39,456 bases of DNA from Nemertoderma westbladi. Taxonomy: Eukaryota > Xenacoelomorpha > Nemertodermatida > Nemertodermatidae. Under the pieces are notes generated by a model. That model was not told where the DNA came from, did not search any database, and was given only the letters and a program-made list of their open reading frames with translations. The translations under genes and the position numbers were made by a program. The DNA lies in NCBI GenBank assembly GCA_032718475.1, contig JAUCBJ010000623.1:1-39456 (forward strand). The letters run 5' to 3'. Below, piece by piece: positions 18,151-27,090 of the stretch (within the stretch, counting starts at the first letter, position 1; every line of letters starts with the position of its first letter).

Positions 18151-19517
18151 CTACTACGATCGCCGACGATCCTTTAGAGGAACTTCTTGAGATAGAAAGG
18201 AACCTCCCGAAGAAATCTCAGACGGAGATTCGACAACTTGAAGCAACAGATGCTATAGTTTGTATACAACCTTCAGAAACCTACCAACCCATAGACCCAG
18301 ATGATTACGATTATAGTATGGGAGGAAGCGCTCGACCGATTGGAGATCTTATATACGAACGAGTGTGGTACCCTGCCAATACGATGTGTAGTAAATGTGG
18401 CGTCGCTGGACATCATATGGCAAAGTGCAGTGGAAAGCACATTACTACGACTCAGCTAATCTGTGGATGGTGTGGGGATCAAGGGTCTCATACCTTTTAT
18501 ACTTGCTGGAGATTTATGGCTCAATGTACTTACTGCAATATAAAGGGACATCGAGCATCCGAATGCCAACTAAGAGACATACCTTATGAACACGAATCTG
18601 TAAAACTCGTGAGGAAGTTATTTGATGAGTGGGAAGATTTAGCCGACGAACATGTATCAGCACAAAGAAGACGGTTTCCGATGAGAGCGCATCTCGGATT
18701 TTGGGCGGTAAATCCTCAAACGATGATGTCGGAAGGATATATCTCCGCTATGCCCCAATATGACGAACTTATCGAGGTTGTCGATATTTTGCCCCACGAC
18801 AGCGGATTTCGAGTGGTGCGCGAGTATCTGTTACAGATTCACCCGGATAACAAAAACACGTGGAATTGTCAGAAAGTCGTTAATCGGATTACGTATGGTG
18901 AATTCGATCGTTTCCGAACTGAAAAGCGGAACAAGGGAGCTTGGTTAACCGTTGCATGGGCGTACCGAGCCGCGTTTTACCATAAACGTATACGAGCGAG
19001 CGTATTCGAGGAAGAAGAGGTCCTAGAGGCGACGAATATACCAGCCACTCCGGTTGCGCCGTCTGCACGTCACCCTCGGGAGGACGGGCAGGGTAGGATC
19101 ATACGGGTCCAGAAAGTGGGCCAACAGTTAAAGAAAATTATTAATGTAGAAGAACGCAAGGGAGTTGAGCCGACTATTCGAGTTACTCGGGATACGGTAT
19201 CACTTCCAAGAGAACCAGTAGGAGGATCGGGACATACACCAGCTGATCAACAGGGGGCGCAAGCTACTCTTGGGTCTGCGTCGTCCACTTCTCACGCGTT
19301 CCCAGACGTTCTACCAACTGTAGTGACGACTGATCGGTCACGAGGAATTGGTCGAGGTTTTGGGGTGCCAAATAGACGAATTTGCGAGGAAATAGTCGCA
19401 CCGTCTCTCAACGTCCCAGGTAAACCAGTGACTCGCCCCATTAGTCCCATATCGCGAGCAAAGTCACCTGTGCGCAGTTTTCGAGGACGCGGCAGGGCTC
19501 GATCCACTAAGCGATAA
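18003..19517 (+). CDS. ORF3: accessory zinc-knuckle protein, 504 aa
   Basis: It lies where env or extra genes occur in LTR elements, between integrase and 3' LTR. There are three successive zinc knuckles: CSKCGVAGHHMAKC, CGWCGDQGSHTFYTC (one residue longer between C and H) and CTYCNIKGHRASEC. A folded-looking segment of about 150 residues rich in Trp and Tyr follows. The Ser/Arg/Gly tail is basic (SPISRAKSPVRSFRGRG). There is no signal peptide or membrane segment, so it is not an envelope protein. I infer nucleic-acid binding, for example RNA packaging or export, but do not recognise a family. The ATG at 18003 is internal to a frame open from 17856. Confidence 0.7.
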   Translation: MYLRCAGSLIERPSMFTLLPYEGERIVEITDESRQTRAPIGHLGDEFEVTTTIADDPLEELLEIERNLPKKSQTEIRQLEATDAIVCIQPSETYQPIDPDDYDYSMGGSARPIGDLIYERVWYPANTMCSKCGVAGHHMAKCSGKHITTTQLICGWCGDQGSHTFYTCWRFMAQCTYCNIKGHRASECQLRDIPYEHESVKLVRKLFDEWEDLADEHVSAQRRRFPMRAHLGFWAVNPQTMMSEGYISAMPQYDELIEVVDILPHDSGFRVVREYLLQIHPDNKNTWNCQKVVNRITYGEFDRFRTEKRNKGAWLTVAWAYRAAFYHKRIRASVFEEEEVLEATNIPATPVAPSARHPREDGQGRIIRVQKVGQQLKKIINVEERKGVEPTIRVTRDTVSLPREPVGGSGHTPADQQGAQATLGSASSTSHAFPDVLPTVVTTDRSRGIGRGFGVPNRRICEEIVAPSLNVPGKPVTRPISPISRAKSPVRSFRGRGRARSTKR

Positions 19518-20285
19518 AAGGGAGGGCAAGGGTGGATGTAAGACTCGTGAGCCTTTCTTATGATTTTGTGATTTATTTTGAATTATATGTTTTATATTTA
19601 GAAAACTTATGCAATTTGTATTGTTCCGAATTTATGAAATTTTGAAATAAGAACTTATATTTAGTAAACTTATATTTAGCAAGATTTATATTTGTAAGAA
19701 TTTATATTTTATATTTGTAATTATTCCGAACTTATGCAATTTATATTATTCCGAACTTATGTAATGTATATTGTTCCGAATACTATGCAATTTATATTTT
19801 ATAAGCAGTATTTGTATTTACAGTGAAATAGAAAGTTTTATAGATAGAAAATTTGTGCTCAGAAAGACTCATATTTGTAATTATTCCAAACTTATGCAAT
19901 CTACATTTAGGTACGAAAGTATTTGTAATTACTTGAATTTATGCAATATTTGAGATGCAATAGTAGATGGAAGACTCGCGAGCCTTTCTTATTGTTTTCA
20001 TTTATTTGTATTTGTAATTGTTTGAATTTATGCAATATTGAGATGCAATAGATTTATATTGGTGAATTTAATTTAGATTTATATTGTACTTACTTAGTAA
20101 AGCCTTAAATACGTAAAGTTTGAATTTGTAATTATTTTTGTATCGAATCATTACGTAAAAAAGGAAGTATTGTTTGAAATTTAATTGTAAATATGTAAGT
20201 ACGCCCTAAGTATTCTATAGTTTGATTGATTATTGGTGAAAACCGTATATTTTATGCACGATAATATCCTGTTTTCATGGAGCGG
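19518..20285 (+). other. 3' non-coding region of the LTR element
   Basis: AT-rich, with many short repeats of TTATTCCGAACTTATGCAAT and TTTATATTTG. It holds two copies of the 17-base motif. The polypurine tract expected directly before the 3' LTR is weak (ATGGAGCGG at 20277-20285). No coding sequence is supported. Confidence 0.6.
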
Positions 20286-20694
20286 TATAGAATTATATTC
20301 CCTAAATGCCGTGGATTTTCAAAATTTTATTTTATTCGAATTAACTTTGTAAAGATTGCTTTGAGTTCTCATTAGTATTGGTTCTATCTATTGTGCACCC
20401 ATCGGTCAAGTGGTTCAGTAGCTCAGTCGGTAGAGCGTTGGAAATTATATGTGTAGTAGGTATCGAGTTCGAATCCTAGTAAGTGCGAATTATTTTTTGT
20501 GCAGAATTTCAACTCATTTAAATTAACCGCTACAAATTAATTGCATTTGTCTGTACCAATGAGACTGTAGTTATTTGATTGTAACCAATGTCGTGCAAGT
20601 TATATATTAGCTGGACCAATAGCTATCTTTAAAACCTTGTTAGAACCCATAGAACAATCGAGAATTTTCTCGATTGATTGCGGCACAAATTGGC

Positions 20695-20702
20695 TATATA
20701 AA
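20695..20702 (+). promoter_or_regulatory. TATA box in 3' LTR
   Basis: TATATAAA, same as 6610-6617. Because the LTR element and the LINE share orientation, transcripts started here would run into the endonuclease and RT part of LINE ORF2. Confidence 0.55.
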
Positions 20703-20833
20703 GGTGCGATTTCGTTCATTAGTTTACTCTACTTCTTCAATCTTATTCTCTCAGTTATTCAGTTATCTGATATTTGTTTATTCCGTGCTTAGTTTATTTT
20801 CAGATTACATTGTATTATAATTGTATCTTCTGT

Positions 20834-20839
20834 AATAAA
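20834..20839 (+). terminator. Polyadenylation signal of the LTR element (3' LTR)
   Basis: AATAAA about 110 bases after the predicted start of R. It is expected to end the element's transcript. Confidence 0.5.
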
Positions 20840-22191
20840 GTCAGAATCTCTCAGCTTATCTATCTGTTTTACTATGGATTCACTACGGTGAACAAACTCA
20901 GGGACAGGATGGCCGGCTAGAGATCGGGCCGCAGCAATGAACGGGAACATCACGGGAATGTAGACGAGAGACAACCCGCAATACCATTTAGAGTTATTCG
21001 CCCATCGCCTGAAAGGTTAGACAGCGTTCGATCCTTGCTACCTAAGTGTAAGACCAAAAGATCAAAAGGTAGAAGTAGTGACACGCTGCAAGCCTAAAAT
21101 TACATCATAGGGACTGTACTGTCTTGATTCAGGAAAACCCACAGTAGACCTTCACATTCCTACGGGGGAGAGGGAGAGCGCAGGCAGATACTAGTACGCA
21201 GATAGGACGTAGGCACACCGGTACAAGGCATACACATTGGTTAGGGTGCAGCAAACTGTACGCTTAACTCTTGCTAAGTACAGGTGCGTGTGCGACTATT
21301 TGCAGTACGACAGTGTCAAGTGCATCAGAACTTGTAGGCTAGGGGGGTTGCTGTGTTTTCACCTGAATTAGGATTGTACCGTTCAGGCGGTAGGGCAGTT
21401 TACGCTAGGCGCAAATAAATTGAGGCTATCAGGGATATACTAACATCTACCGTGTCCCCGCCAAAGCCCTAATAGGAAGTTACCCGGACTACCTGGGTGA
21501 CTAAAATTCTAGATAAGAGCCAGGATAGCTATTAGTACCCGTACGCCTACAGTAGTAAACTAACACATCTCTTCTTAGTATCAGGGACCTGGTACCTAAA
21601 ATTGCCGAATTCTGGGCGTAGTATTAACCTTATGCCTGAATTTGAGTCCTGGAAATACGCAAGAGGGGAAGGAACCTTATCATTCGTGAGTATTGGACCT
21701 ACAAGTTACAAAATTAGAATATTCGTAAAATGCACACCGTACCCAGTAATTATATATGTGAAGGAGCAAAACTGTTTTGACCGTTCAGAATTAATACGCG
21801 CGCGTTAGAAATTATTTACACCTCGAAATATATAAAATTAACTTTTGTCCTTACTGTGCTTTGCCCGCTAGTTAGACATCTCCAAATATCTGCCTGTGTA
21901 CCTAGCTAGCGTCCCTTTGCCCAACCATATAAATCACACCGCGGCAAGGTATGCGAGCCCCTTAGTCCGTCAGTGAGTCAGCCTGATTTTAGGATTCGCT
22001 GCGCGGGATTTTGTTTTATCGAAGTTGGTCTGCTCGTAGACTGTTTTCTGCCTCACCGGTTATAAGAGATCGATACTGCAATATATTCACTTACTTAGAG
22101 TTTACTGTTTTGGTGAGAAGGTCGGATTTATGATTTGATTTACAAACTTTACAGTAGGATATTGCAGGTATTGTTACCGTCTCTTCCAATA

Positions 22192-25100
22192 ATACTTGCT
22201 CTTACAGAGACATGGCTGACAGGCAAGGATGAGGATGACTCTGTCGTGGAGGAAACGTGCCCTGCTGGATTTAAATTCGCACACGAACCCAGAACATGGA
22301 CATCAGGTGGTGGAGTTGGCTGCGCTTACAAGGGCAGTTTGGATATGGAACCATTCAAGATCGTACGAGCTACATATCGATCTTTCGAATATATTGAATT
22401 GACACTAACGCACCTTGGTGCCTACTTCCGCCTGTTAATTCTGTACCGTACTTATCCCTCAACAGTAAACAAACTAAATACATCGATGTTCCTTGAGGAA
22501 TTTAGTGATCTACTGCAACAACTTATGGTGGCAACGGGGAAATTAATTATTATGGGAGATTTTAACTTCTGGGTGGATGATTCAACAAATAAGGAATCTG
22601 CAAGTTTCTTAGATGTTGTGAACTGTTTTGGCATGGAACAATTATTACATGAGGCAACACACCGCAAAGGACACACTTTAGATTTGGTGTTGATGCACAA
22701 AGACGATATCGATATAATTAAGGATATACGGGTGTGTGACATCGGTATCTCGGATCACTACTTAATATGTTTTGATATATCACTACCAAAACCTATTGCG
22801 GTAAAAAAGATTATTTCGCACAGGAAACTGAGCCGTATAAACATGGGCAACTTGATTTCAGATATCGAAACATCAGCATTATGTGTAAACCCACTACCAC
22901 ATGACGTTGACCAACTGGTAGAACTCTATGACAAAACACTATTATCACTACTGGATAGACATGCACCATTGGTAACGAAGACAGTAATTGAGCGTCCAAT
23001 GGCACCATGGTATACCGAGTCAATAGCCAATGAGAAGAGAACTAGACACCGATTGGAGCGCAAATATCGGACAACGAAACTGCATGTTGACCTCTTGGAA
23101 TACAGAAACCAATGTTACAAGGTAGCAGCGGCCATCTCAACGGCTAAGGAACAATATTATAGCGGGATAATCAAGAACAATTCAGAGGACCTAAAAACAC
23201 TATTTAAAGTCGTCAATAAAGTTTTACACAGAGGAAATAAGGTTATATTACCGAGACATAATTCTGAATTGGAATTAGCTAACAGATTTGTAAACTACTT
23301 CGATAATAAGATTAAATCTATTCGAGATGGTCTAAACCACAATGGGACGTCATCCGGGACGCCATCCGGGACGCCTCCCACGCCATCCGGGACGCCTCCC
23401 TCGCCGTCTGGGGTGCTGCCCGCGCCGTCCGGGGTGCCTCCACCCACGCCATGCGGGTCGCCTCCCAGGCCATCCGGGACGCCTCCCACGCCATCCGGGA
23501 CGCCTCCCTTGCCGTCTGGGGTGCTGCCCGCGCCGTCCGGGGTGCCTCCACCCACGCCATGCGGGTCGCCTCCCAGGCCATCCGGGACGCCTCCCACGCC
23601 ATCCGGGACGCCTCCCTCGCCGTCTGGGGTGCTGCCCGCACCGTCCGGGGTGCCTACACCCACGCCATGCGGGTCGCCTCCCAGTCCATCTGGTACGCCT
23701 CCCGCGCCGTCCGGGACGCCTCAAGGACCGTCAGGGATGCCTCCCACGTCATCCAGGGTGCCTCTCGCTCCGACCAGGGTACCTCCTGCGCCATCCGGGG
23801 CGCCGTCCGGGACGCCTCCCGCACCGTCCGGGAAGCCGTCCGGGGTGCCTCCCGCGCCGTCCGGGACGCCTCCAGCACCGGTCCTTCACAAATTTTGTGA
23901 CATAACGAGCGACGGCGTTGAAAAACTGATAAGCGACTCGAAGTCAAAATCAAGTCCACGTGACCCGATTCCAACCAGCATACTAAAGATGTCCTTAAAA
24001 CCACTATTGATGGTCATTACATTGATAATTAACTTATCTTTACAAACTGGAACTGTGGCTTCGCGTTTCAAAGAAGCAATTCTCACACCAATACTAAAGA
24101 AATTGCGATTAGACCCGGAAATACTCAATCACTTTAGACCGGTTTCGAACTTACTGTACATTTCCAAATTAACTGAGAAGGTGGTGGTAGAGCAGTTAAA
24201 GCACCACATGAATCTGAACGGTCTGCATGAACCCTACCAGAGTGCCTACCGCCCATTACACGGTACGGAAACTGCTTTGTTATCTGTTGCTGATACGGTA
24301 CTTCGTGGAATTGACGATGGTTCGGTGTGTTTGTTTATCACACTTGATTTAAGCGCGGCATTCGACACGGTTGAACATAGCAAACTATTGCAGATACTTA
24401 AACACGACATTGGCATTGATGGCGTCGCCCTTAAATGGTTCGTATCATATCTATCAGAGCGCTCGCAACAGGTGCGTATTGGGAATACATATTCCATCGC
24501 AAAGCACCTCCGCTATGGACTACCACAGGGTTCGGTATTGGGTCCGATTCTGTTTACGATATACACGCGTTCACTATCAGCTGTAATAAAGCGGCATGGT
24601 CTACATTGTCATTTCTACGCGGATGATACCCAATTATATTTGATTTTCAAGCCAATTGAATTAAACAGCGCTGTAAAAGTAACTGAGAGTTGCCTCGTGG
24701 ATGTGCTGGAGTGGATGGATAAAAACTACTTAAAAATGAATTCCGATAAAACTAAAGTCCTGTTATTGCAGTCCAGGTTCGGCATCCAGCAGGACCCCCC
24801 AGTACTGACCATTGGGAGCGACATAATATCGTGCAGCCCAAACGTTCGCAATATCGGGTTCGAATTAGACTCTCAGCTTACAATGTGCAAGCAAATAGGA
24901 ATCACCGTTCGTGAGGCATTCTTCCATTTAAGGAATCTTTCAGAGATAAAGCGATACGTCAACAAACAAAACATGGAAATACTTATACACGCACTTGTAA
25001 CATCAAAGCTTGACGCCAATAATTCTCTCTACTACGGTCTGCCAAAAAAATCCATTCAGAAACTACAGTACGTTCAAAACTCCGCGGCTCGACTTCTATG

Positions 25101-25464
25101 TGGTGTAAAGAAGAGGGACCATATAACTCCAACCCTAAAAGCATTGCACTGGTTACCTATAGTTCGCCGTATAGACTTTAAAATTGCCTTGCTAACTTGG
25201 AAATGCGTAAATAACTGTGCCCCGAAGTATCTAAGCGACTTACTAACTCCGTACCTACCCATCCGCGAGATGCGATCCAGCGGGCTGGGTTTACTCGTGG
25301 CCCCTCGCTACAATACGGAACATTATGGTAGGCGATCGTTCTCCATTGCTGCTCCAACTGTATGGAACGCATTGCCTCCGGCCATACGCGAATCATCGAA
25401 TGTGGGCATTTTTAAGAAACGTCTAAAAACTCACCTGTACAATCTGGAATACCACGTAAACTAG
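22192..25464 (+). CDS. LINE ORF2, C-terminal part: endonuclease and reverse transcriptase
   Basis: It resumes at the second copy of the target duplication, in the frame left at 4416. The endonuclease continues with LALTETWL, GDFN (about 22555) and ISDHYL (about 22750). A Pro/Ser/Gly minisatellite linker follows (23341-23885), then reverse transcriptase with LDLSAAFDTV (about 24343), GLPQGSVLGP (about 24520) and FYADDTQLYL (about 24612). The C-terminal region ends with the conserved IFKKRLKTHLYNL block of L2/CR1 elements. No stop or shift occurs across 1,090 codons. The enzyme nicks target DNA and copies LINE RNA there. Any ATG used before 22192 belongs to the LTR. Confidence 0.92.
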   Translation: MLALTETWLTGKDEDDSVVEETCPAGFKFAHEPRTWTSGGGVGCAYKGSLDMEPFKIVRATYRSFEYIELTLTHLGAYFRLLILYRTYPSTVNKLNTSMFLEEFSDLLQQLMVATGKLIIMGDFNFWVDDSTNKESASFLDVVNCFGMEQLLHEATHRKGHTLDLVLMHKDDIDIIKDIRVCDIGISDHYLICFDISLPKPIAVKKIISHRKLSRINMGNLISDIETSALCVNPLPHDVDQLVELYDKTLLSLLDRHAPLVTKTVIERPMAPWYTESIANEKRTRHRLERKYRTTKLHVDLLEYRNQCYKVAAAISTAKEQYYSGIIKNNSEDLKTLFKVVNKVLHRGNKVILPRHNSELELANRFVNYFDNKIKSIRDGLNHNGTSSGTPSGTPPTPSGTPPSPSGVLPAPSGVPPPTPCGSPPRPSGTPPTPSGTPPLPSGVLPAPSGVPPPTPCGSPPRPSGTPPTPSGTPPSPSGVLPAPSGVPTPTPCGSPPSPSGTPPAPSGTPQGPSGMPPTSSRVPLAPTRVPPAPSGAPSGTPPAPSGKPSGVPPAPSGTPPAPVLHKFCDITSDGVEKLISDSKSKSSPRDPIPTSILKMSLKPLLMVITLIINLSLQTGTVASRFKEAILTPILKKLRLDPEILNHFRPVSNLLYISKLTEKVVVEQLKHHMNLNGLHEPYQSAYRPLHGTETALLSVADTVLRGIDDGSVCLFITLDLSAAFDTVEHSKLLQILKHDIGIDGVALKWFVSYLSERSQQVRIGNTYSIAKHLRYGLPQGSVLGPILFTIYTRSLSAVIKRHGLHCHFYADDTQLYLIFKPIELNSAVKVTESCLVDVLEWMDKNYLKMNSDKTKVLLLQSRFGIQQDPPVLTIGSDIISCSPNVRNIGFELDSQLTMCKQIGITVREAFFHLRNLSEIKRYVNKQNMEILIHALVTSKLDANNSLYYGLPKKSIQKLQYVQNSAARLLCGVKKRDHITPTLKALHWLPIVRRIDFKIALLTWKCVNNCAPKYLSDLLTPYLPIREMRSSGLGLLVAPRYNTEHYGRRSFSIAAPTVWNALPPAIRESSNVGIFKKRLKTHLYNLEYHVN
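23341..23885. repeat. 18-bp coding minisatellite between endonuclease and RT
   Basis: Units of CCATCCGGGACGCCTCCC type encode PSGTPP. A 108-bp higher-order block is repeated (CCTCGCCGTCTGGGGTGCTG at about 23399 recurs at about 23507 and 23615). Because unit length is divisible by three, the ORF stays open in multiple frames on both strands; only the RT frame is real. Confidence 0.95.
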
Positions 25465-26056
25465 TGTCCTATATTACGCTGTGCATATGAAGTTAAATCT
25501 AAACTAAACATTATTTATTTGTTTTTATGGACGACTGACATTTTTTTTTTTTTTTTTTTTTTAATTAATTACTTTCAATTTTAAATTTAATTTTAACTTA
25601 AGTACTGGATGTATACACGATTGTTTTTAACATCAATATATTTTAAATCTTAAAAAGTCCACCATAACAGTTGTTTTTACGGTTTGTTTTTACTATTAAT
25701 TTTAATTCATTATCACTGCCATTATATTCTATTCTGCCATTAATTACATTTTAATTTAACCCGCACTGGAATGCTTGCGTTGATCGGTTTTTTTTATTGT
25801 TTGTTTTTTTACTATATGCTACAATATTCACGATGATCGTTTTTATTGTTTGTTTTTACTATATTTTTATGATGTTTTTATTGTTGGTTTTTAATTACTA
25901 TATTATTTTAGTTGATTTTTTATTTCATAACTATTGCTATTGCAGTCACGAACTATTATTACTGTGTACTATGTGTTGTCAGCGCCTTAGAGTACGTATA
26001 TTATGTAAATTTGGCGCTATATAAATAAATATATATTATTATTATTATTATTATTA
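25465..26056 (+). other. LINE 3' UTR and (ATT)n tail
   Basis: AT-rich, with a T22-like run at about 25541-25562 and repeated TTTTTATTGTTTGTTTTTACTA blocks. It ends in GGCGCTATATAAATAAATATA followed by about seven ATT units, the usual terminal structure of L2/CR1 LINEs. Confidence 0.85.
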
Positions 26057-26440
26057 CAAAGACGCTGTGTTTTAGCACATACTGTATCTCACACGTTTAA
26101 ACTTGAAGGGATTATAAATAACTAAATGAGAGATATTCCACTCATTAGACTTTTCGCCCTTTATCGGAAGATTTGATAACTGCCAGACGGAATAGTCTCC
26201 CTTGAAATACACAGCTGATTGTCTAGTACACATCTGTCAAGTTTCATTTAGAGTAGATTAAAAGCAAAGAAATGGAAGGACATTGGACAAAGTATGGTGG
26301 CCCTGAGCGGCCAATTTTTGTAATATTTTTTTGTTCCCCCGACTTTTGCAAACTCTTTCGAACGACTTTACAAAACTCGGCGTAACAAACTTGATTGGAT
26401 GGAGTGGATTCTATACCAACTAAGGTATTTATGTATTCAT
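26057..26440. other. Non-coding flank with one copy of a palindromic repeat
   Basis: No gene seen. The stretch about 26338-26400 (CGACTTTTGCAAACTC ... TTCGAACGACTTTACAAAAC) is a single copy of the near-palindrome found three times at 30638-30890. Confidence 0.6.
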
Positions 26441-26750
26441 GTAAATGTGTTCATGTTCAAGTCATCCTTAAAAACCTACATACTACTTTAAACTGGAGTA
26501 CGACCATCTTAATTTGATTAGCTGTTTTCAACATGCTGTGCATATATTTTAAACCTATTTTATTTATATTTTGAACAATAATGTTGATTTTAAACGTCTT
26601 TTATAAGTGTATATATTTTAAACATACTGAAACCGGTACTGGCGGTACTGTATTTTGTATGCATGTATACTATCCGCGCCTTGAAACAACCTGTAAAAGG
26701 CGCGTTAGAAATATATTATTATTATTTTTTATTATAATATTTATATTAAT
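26441..26750 (+). mobile_element. 3' fragment of a second L2-type LINE
   Basis: The terminal codons MFKSSLKTYILL and a stop at 26489-26491 match the end of L2/CR1 ORF2. About 170 bases later comes TGTAAAAGGCGCGTTAGAAA and an (ATT)n-like tail. It is 5'-truncated, with a left border near 26420-26450. A 171-codon frame (26581-27096) crossing it is not credible. Confidence 0.7.
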
Positions 26751-27088
26751 ATATGATTTAGGCAAATATTTCTTAAATCCTGATCGACATATTTTGTATC
26801 CTCCAATTAATATGCAGTTTTGCTGCAGGAAGGCCCCACTCTGTATTTGTGTCCTACTAAATTTAAGTTGGGATTTTTTAATGCATTATGTGAACTGGGG
26901 AATACCAGCAACCAGTAAATTCCCCTCCTATAATATCAATTATAACTTCTATAATAATGTAACTGTATTAGCGGCTTATAGTTTTCTCATGTGCTTTATA
27001 GCAATTTTTGAGACAAAACACAAAAAAATTTCCCTCCTGTACTGTAGGCCCCTACTGTTGTTGTACACTACAGGTACTGTGGGGCGAG
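26751..27088. other. AT-rich non-coding region
   Basis: No gene, repeat family or RNA recognised. Confidence 0.5.
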
Positions 27089-27090
27089 AC

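Larger units (their letters stand above)
9004..19985 (+). repeat. Dispersed 17-base motif GGAAGACTYGYGAGCCT, eight copies within the LTR element
   Basis: Copies are at 9004-9020, 10681-10697, 10765-10781, 10849-10865, 13325-13341, 17436-17452, 19538-19554 (starts GTAAG) and 19969-19985. The first four encode KT[RC]EPT, the fifth is read in a different frame (RLASL), and the last three are non-coding and share CTTTCTTA afterwards. The core CTCGCGAG is self-complementary and the flanks GGAAG/CTTTC can pair around it. Differences between copies are all CpG-to-TpG transitions in the core. The feature span covers the copies, not a continuous repeat. Confidence 0.75.
4416..22191 (+). mobile_element. 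17.8-kb BEL/Pao-like LTR retroelement lacking reverse transcriptase
   Basis: The termini are direct repeats of 1906 bp each once a later insertion in the left copy is subtracted. The repeats start TATAG and end CAATA rather than the usual TG...CA. Coding order is gag with a DUF1759-like end, zinc knuckles plus DUF1758-like aspartic protease, integrase with DUF5641-like tail, and an additional zinc-knuckle ORF. No reverse transcriptase or RNase H motif (for example YxDD) is seen in the continuous frame where it should be. Retained LTR sequence appears identical between copies by eye, and the equal length supports recent integration. It interrupts LINE ORF2 in the same orientation. Confidence 0.85.
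20286..22191 (+). repeat. 3' LTR, 1906 bp, uninterrupted
   Basis: This copy defines the LTR, starting TATAGAATTA and ending TCTTCCAATA. Signals are at a constant offset from the 5' copy: tRNA-like segment about 20411-20490, palindrome 20655-20676, TATA box 20695-20702 and AATAAA 20834-20839. Small ORFs inside are identical between the two copies and are probably chance. Its last codons happen to be in frame with LINE ORF2 that follows. Confidence 0.92.
678..26056 (+). mobile_element. L2/CR1-clade LINE, interrupted by two large insertions
   Basis: This is the outer element of the nest. It has an ORF1 with a zinc-finger-like segment, coiled coil and RNA-binding-like C-terminus. ORF2 has an APE-type endonuclease (GDFN, SDHYL) and a reverse transcriptase with LDLSAAFDTV, GLPQGSVLGP and FYADD. 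The 3' end reads GGCGCTATATAAATA followed by an (ATT)n tail, which is typical of L2/CR1 LINEs. Removing the insertions at 844-2377 and 4416-22191, each with one target duplication, leaves about 6 kb, a normal length for this clade. Both ORFs are otherwise open, so the copy was young when hit. The 5' end is not resolved; the coordinate given is the first plausible ATG. Confidence 0.85.

Noticed and set aside
17815-19517. Retroviral envelope gene after integrase
   Set aside because: No signal peptide, membrane segment, glycosylation-rich ectodomain or cleavage site; the visible motifs are zinc knuckles and a basic tail.
23295-24004. ORFs on both strands over the PSGTPP minisatellite
   Set aside because: Shadow frames of a repeat inside the RT-encoding ORF; no domain in any of them.
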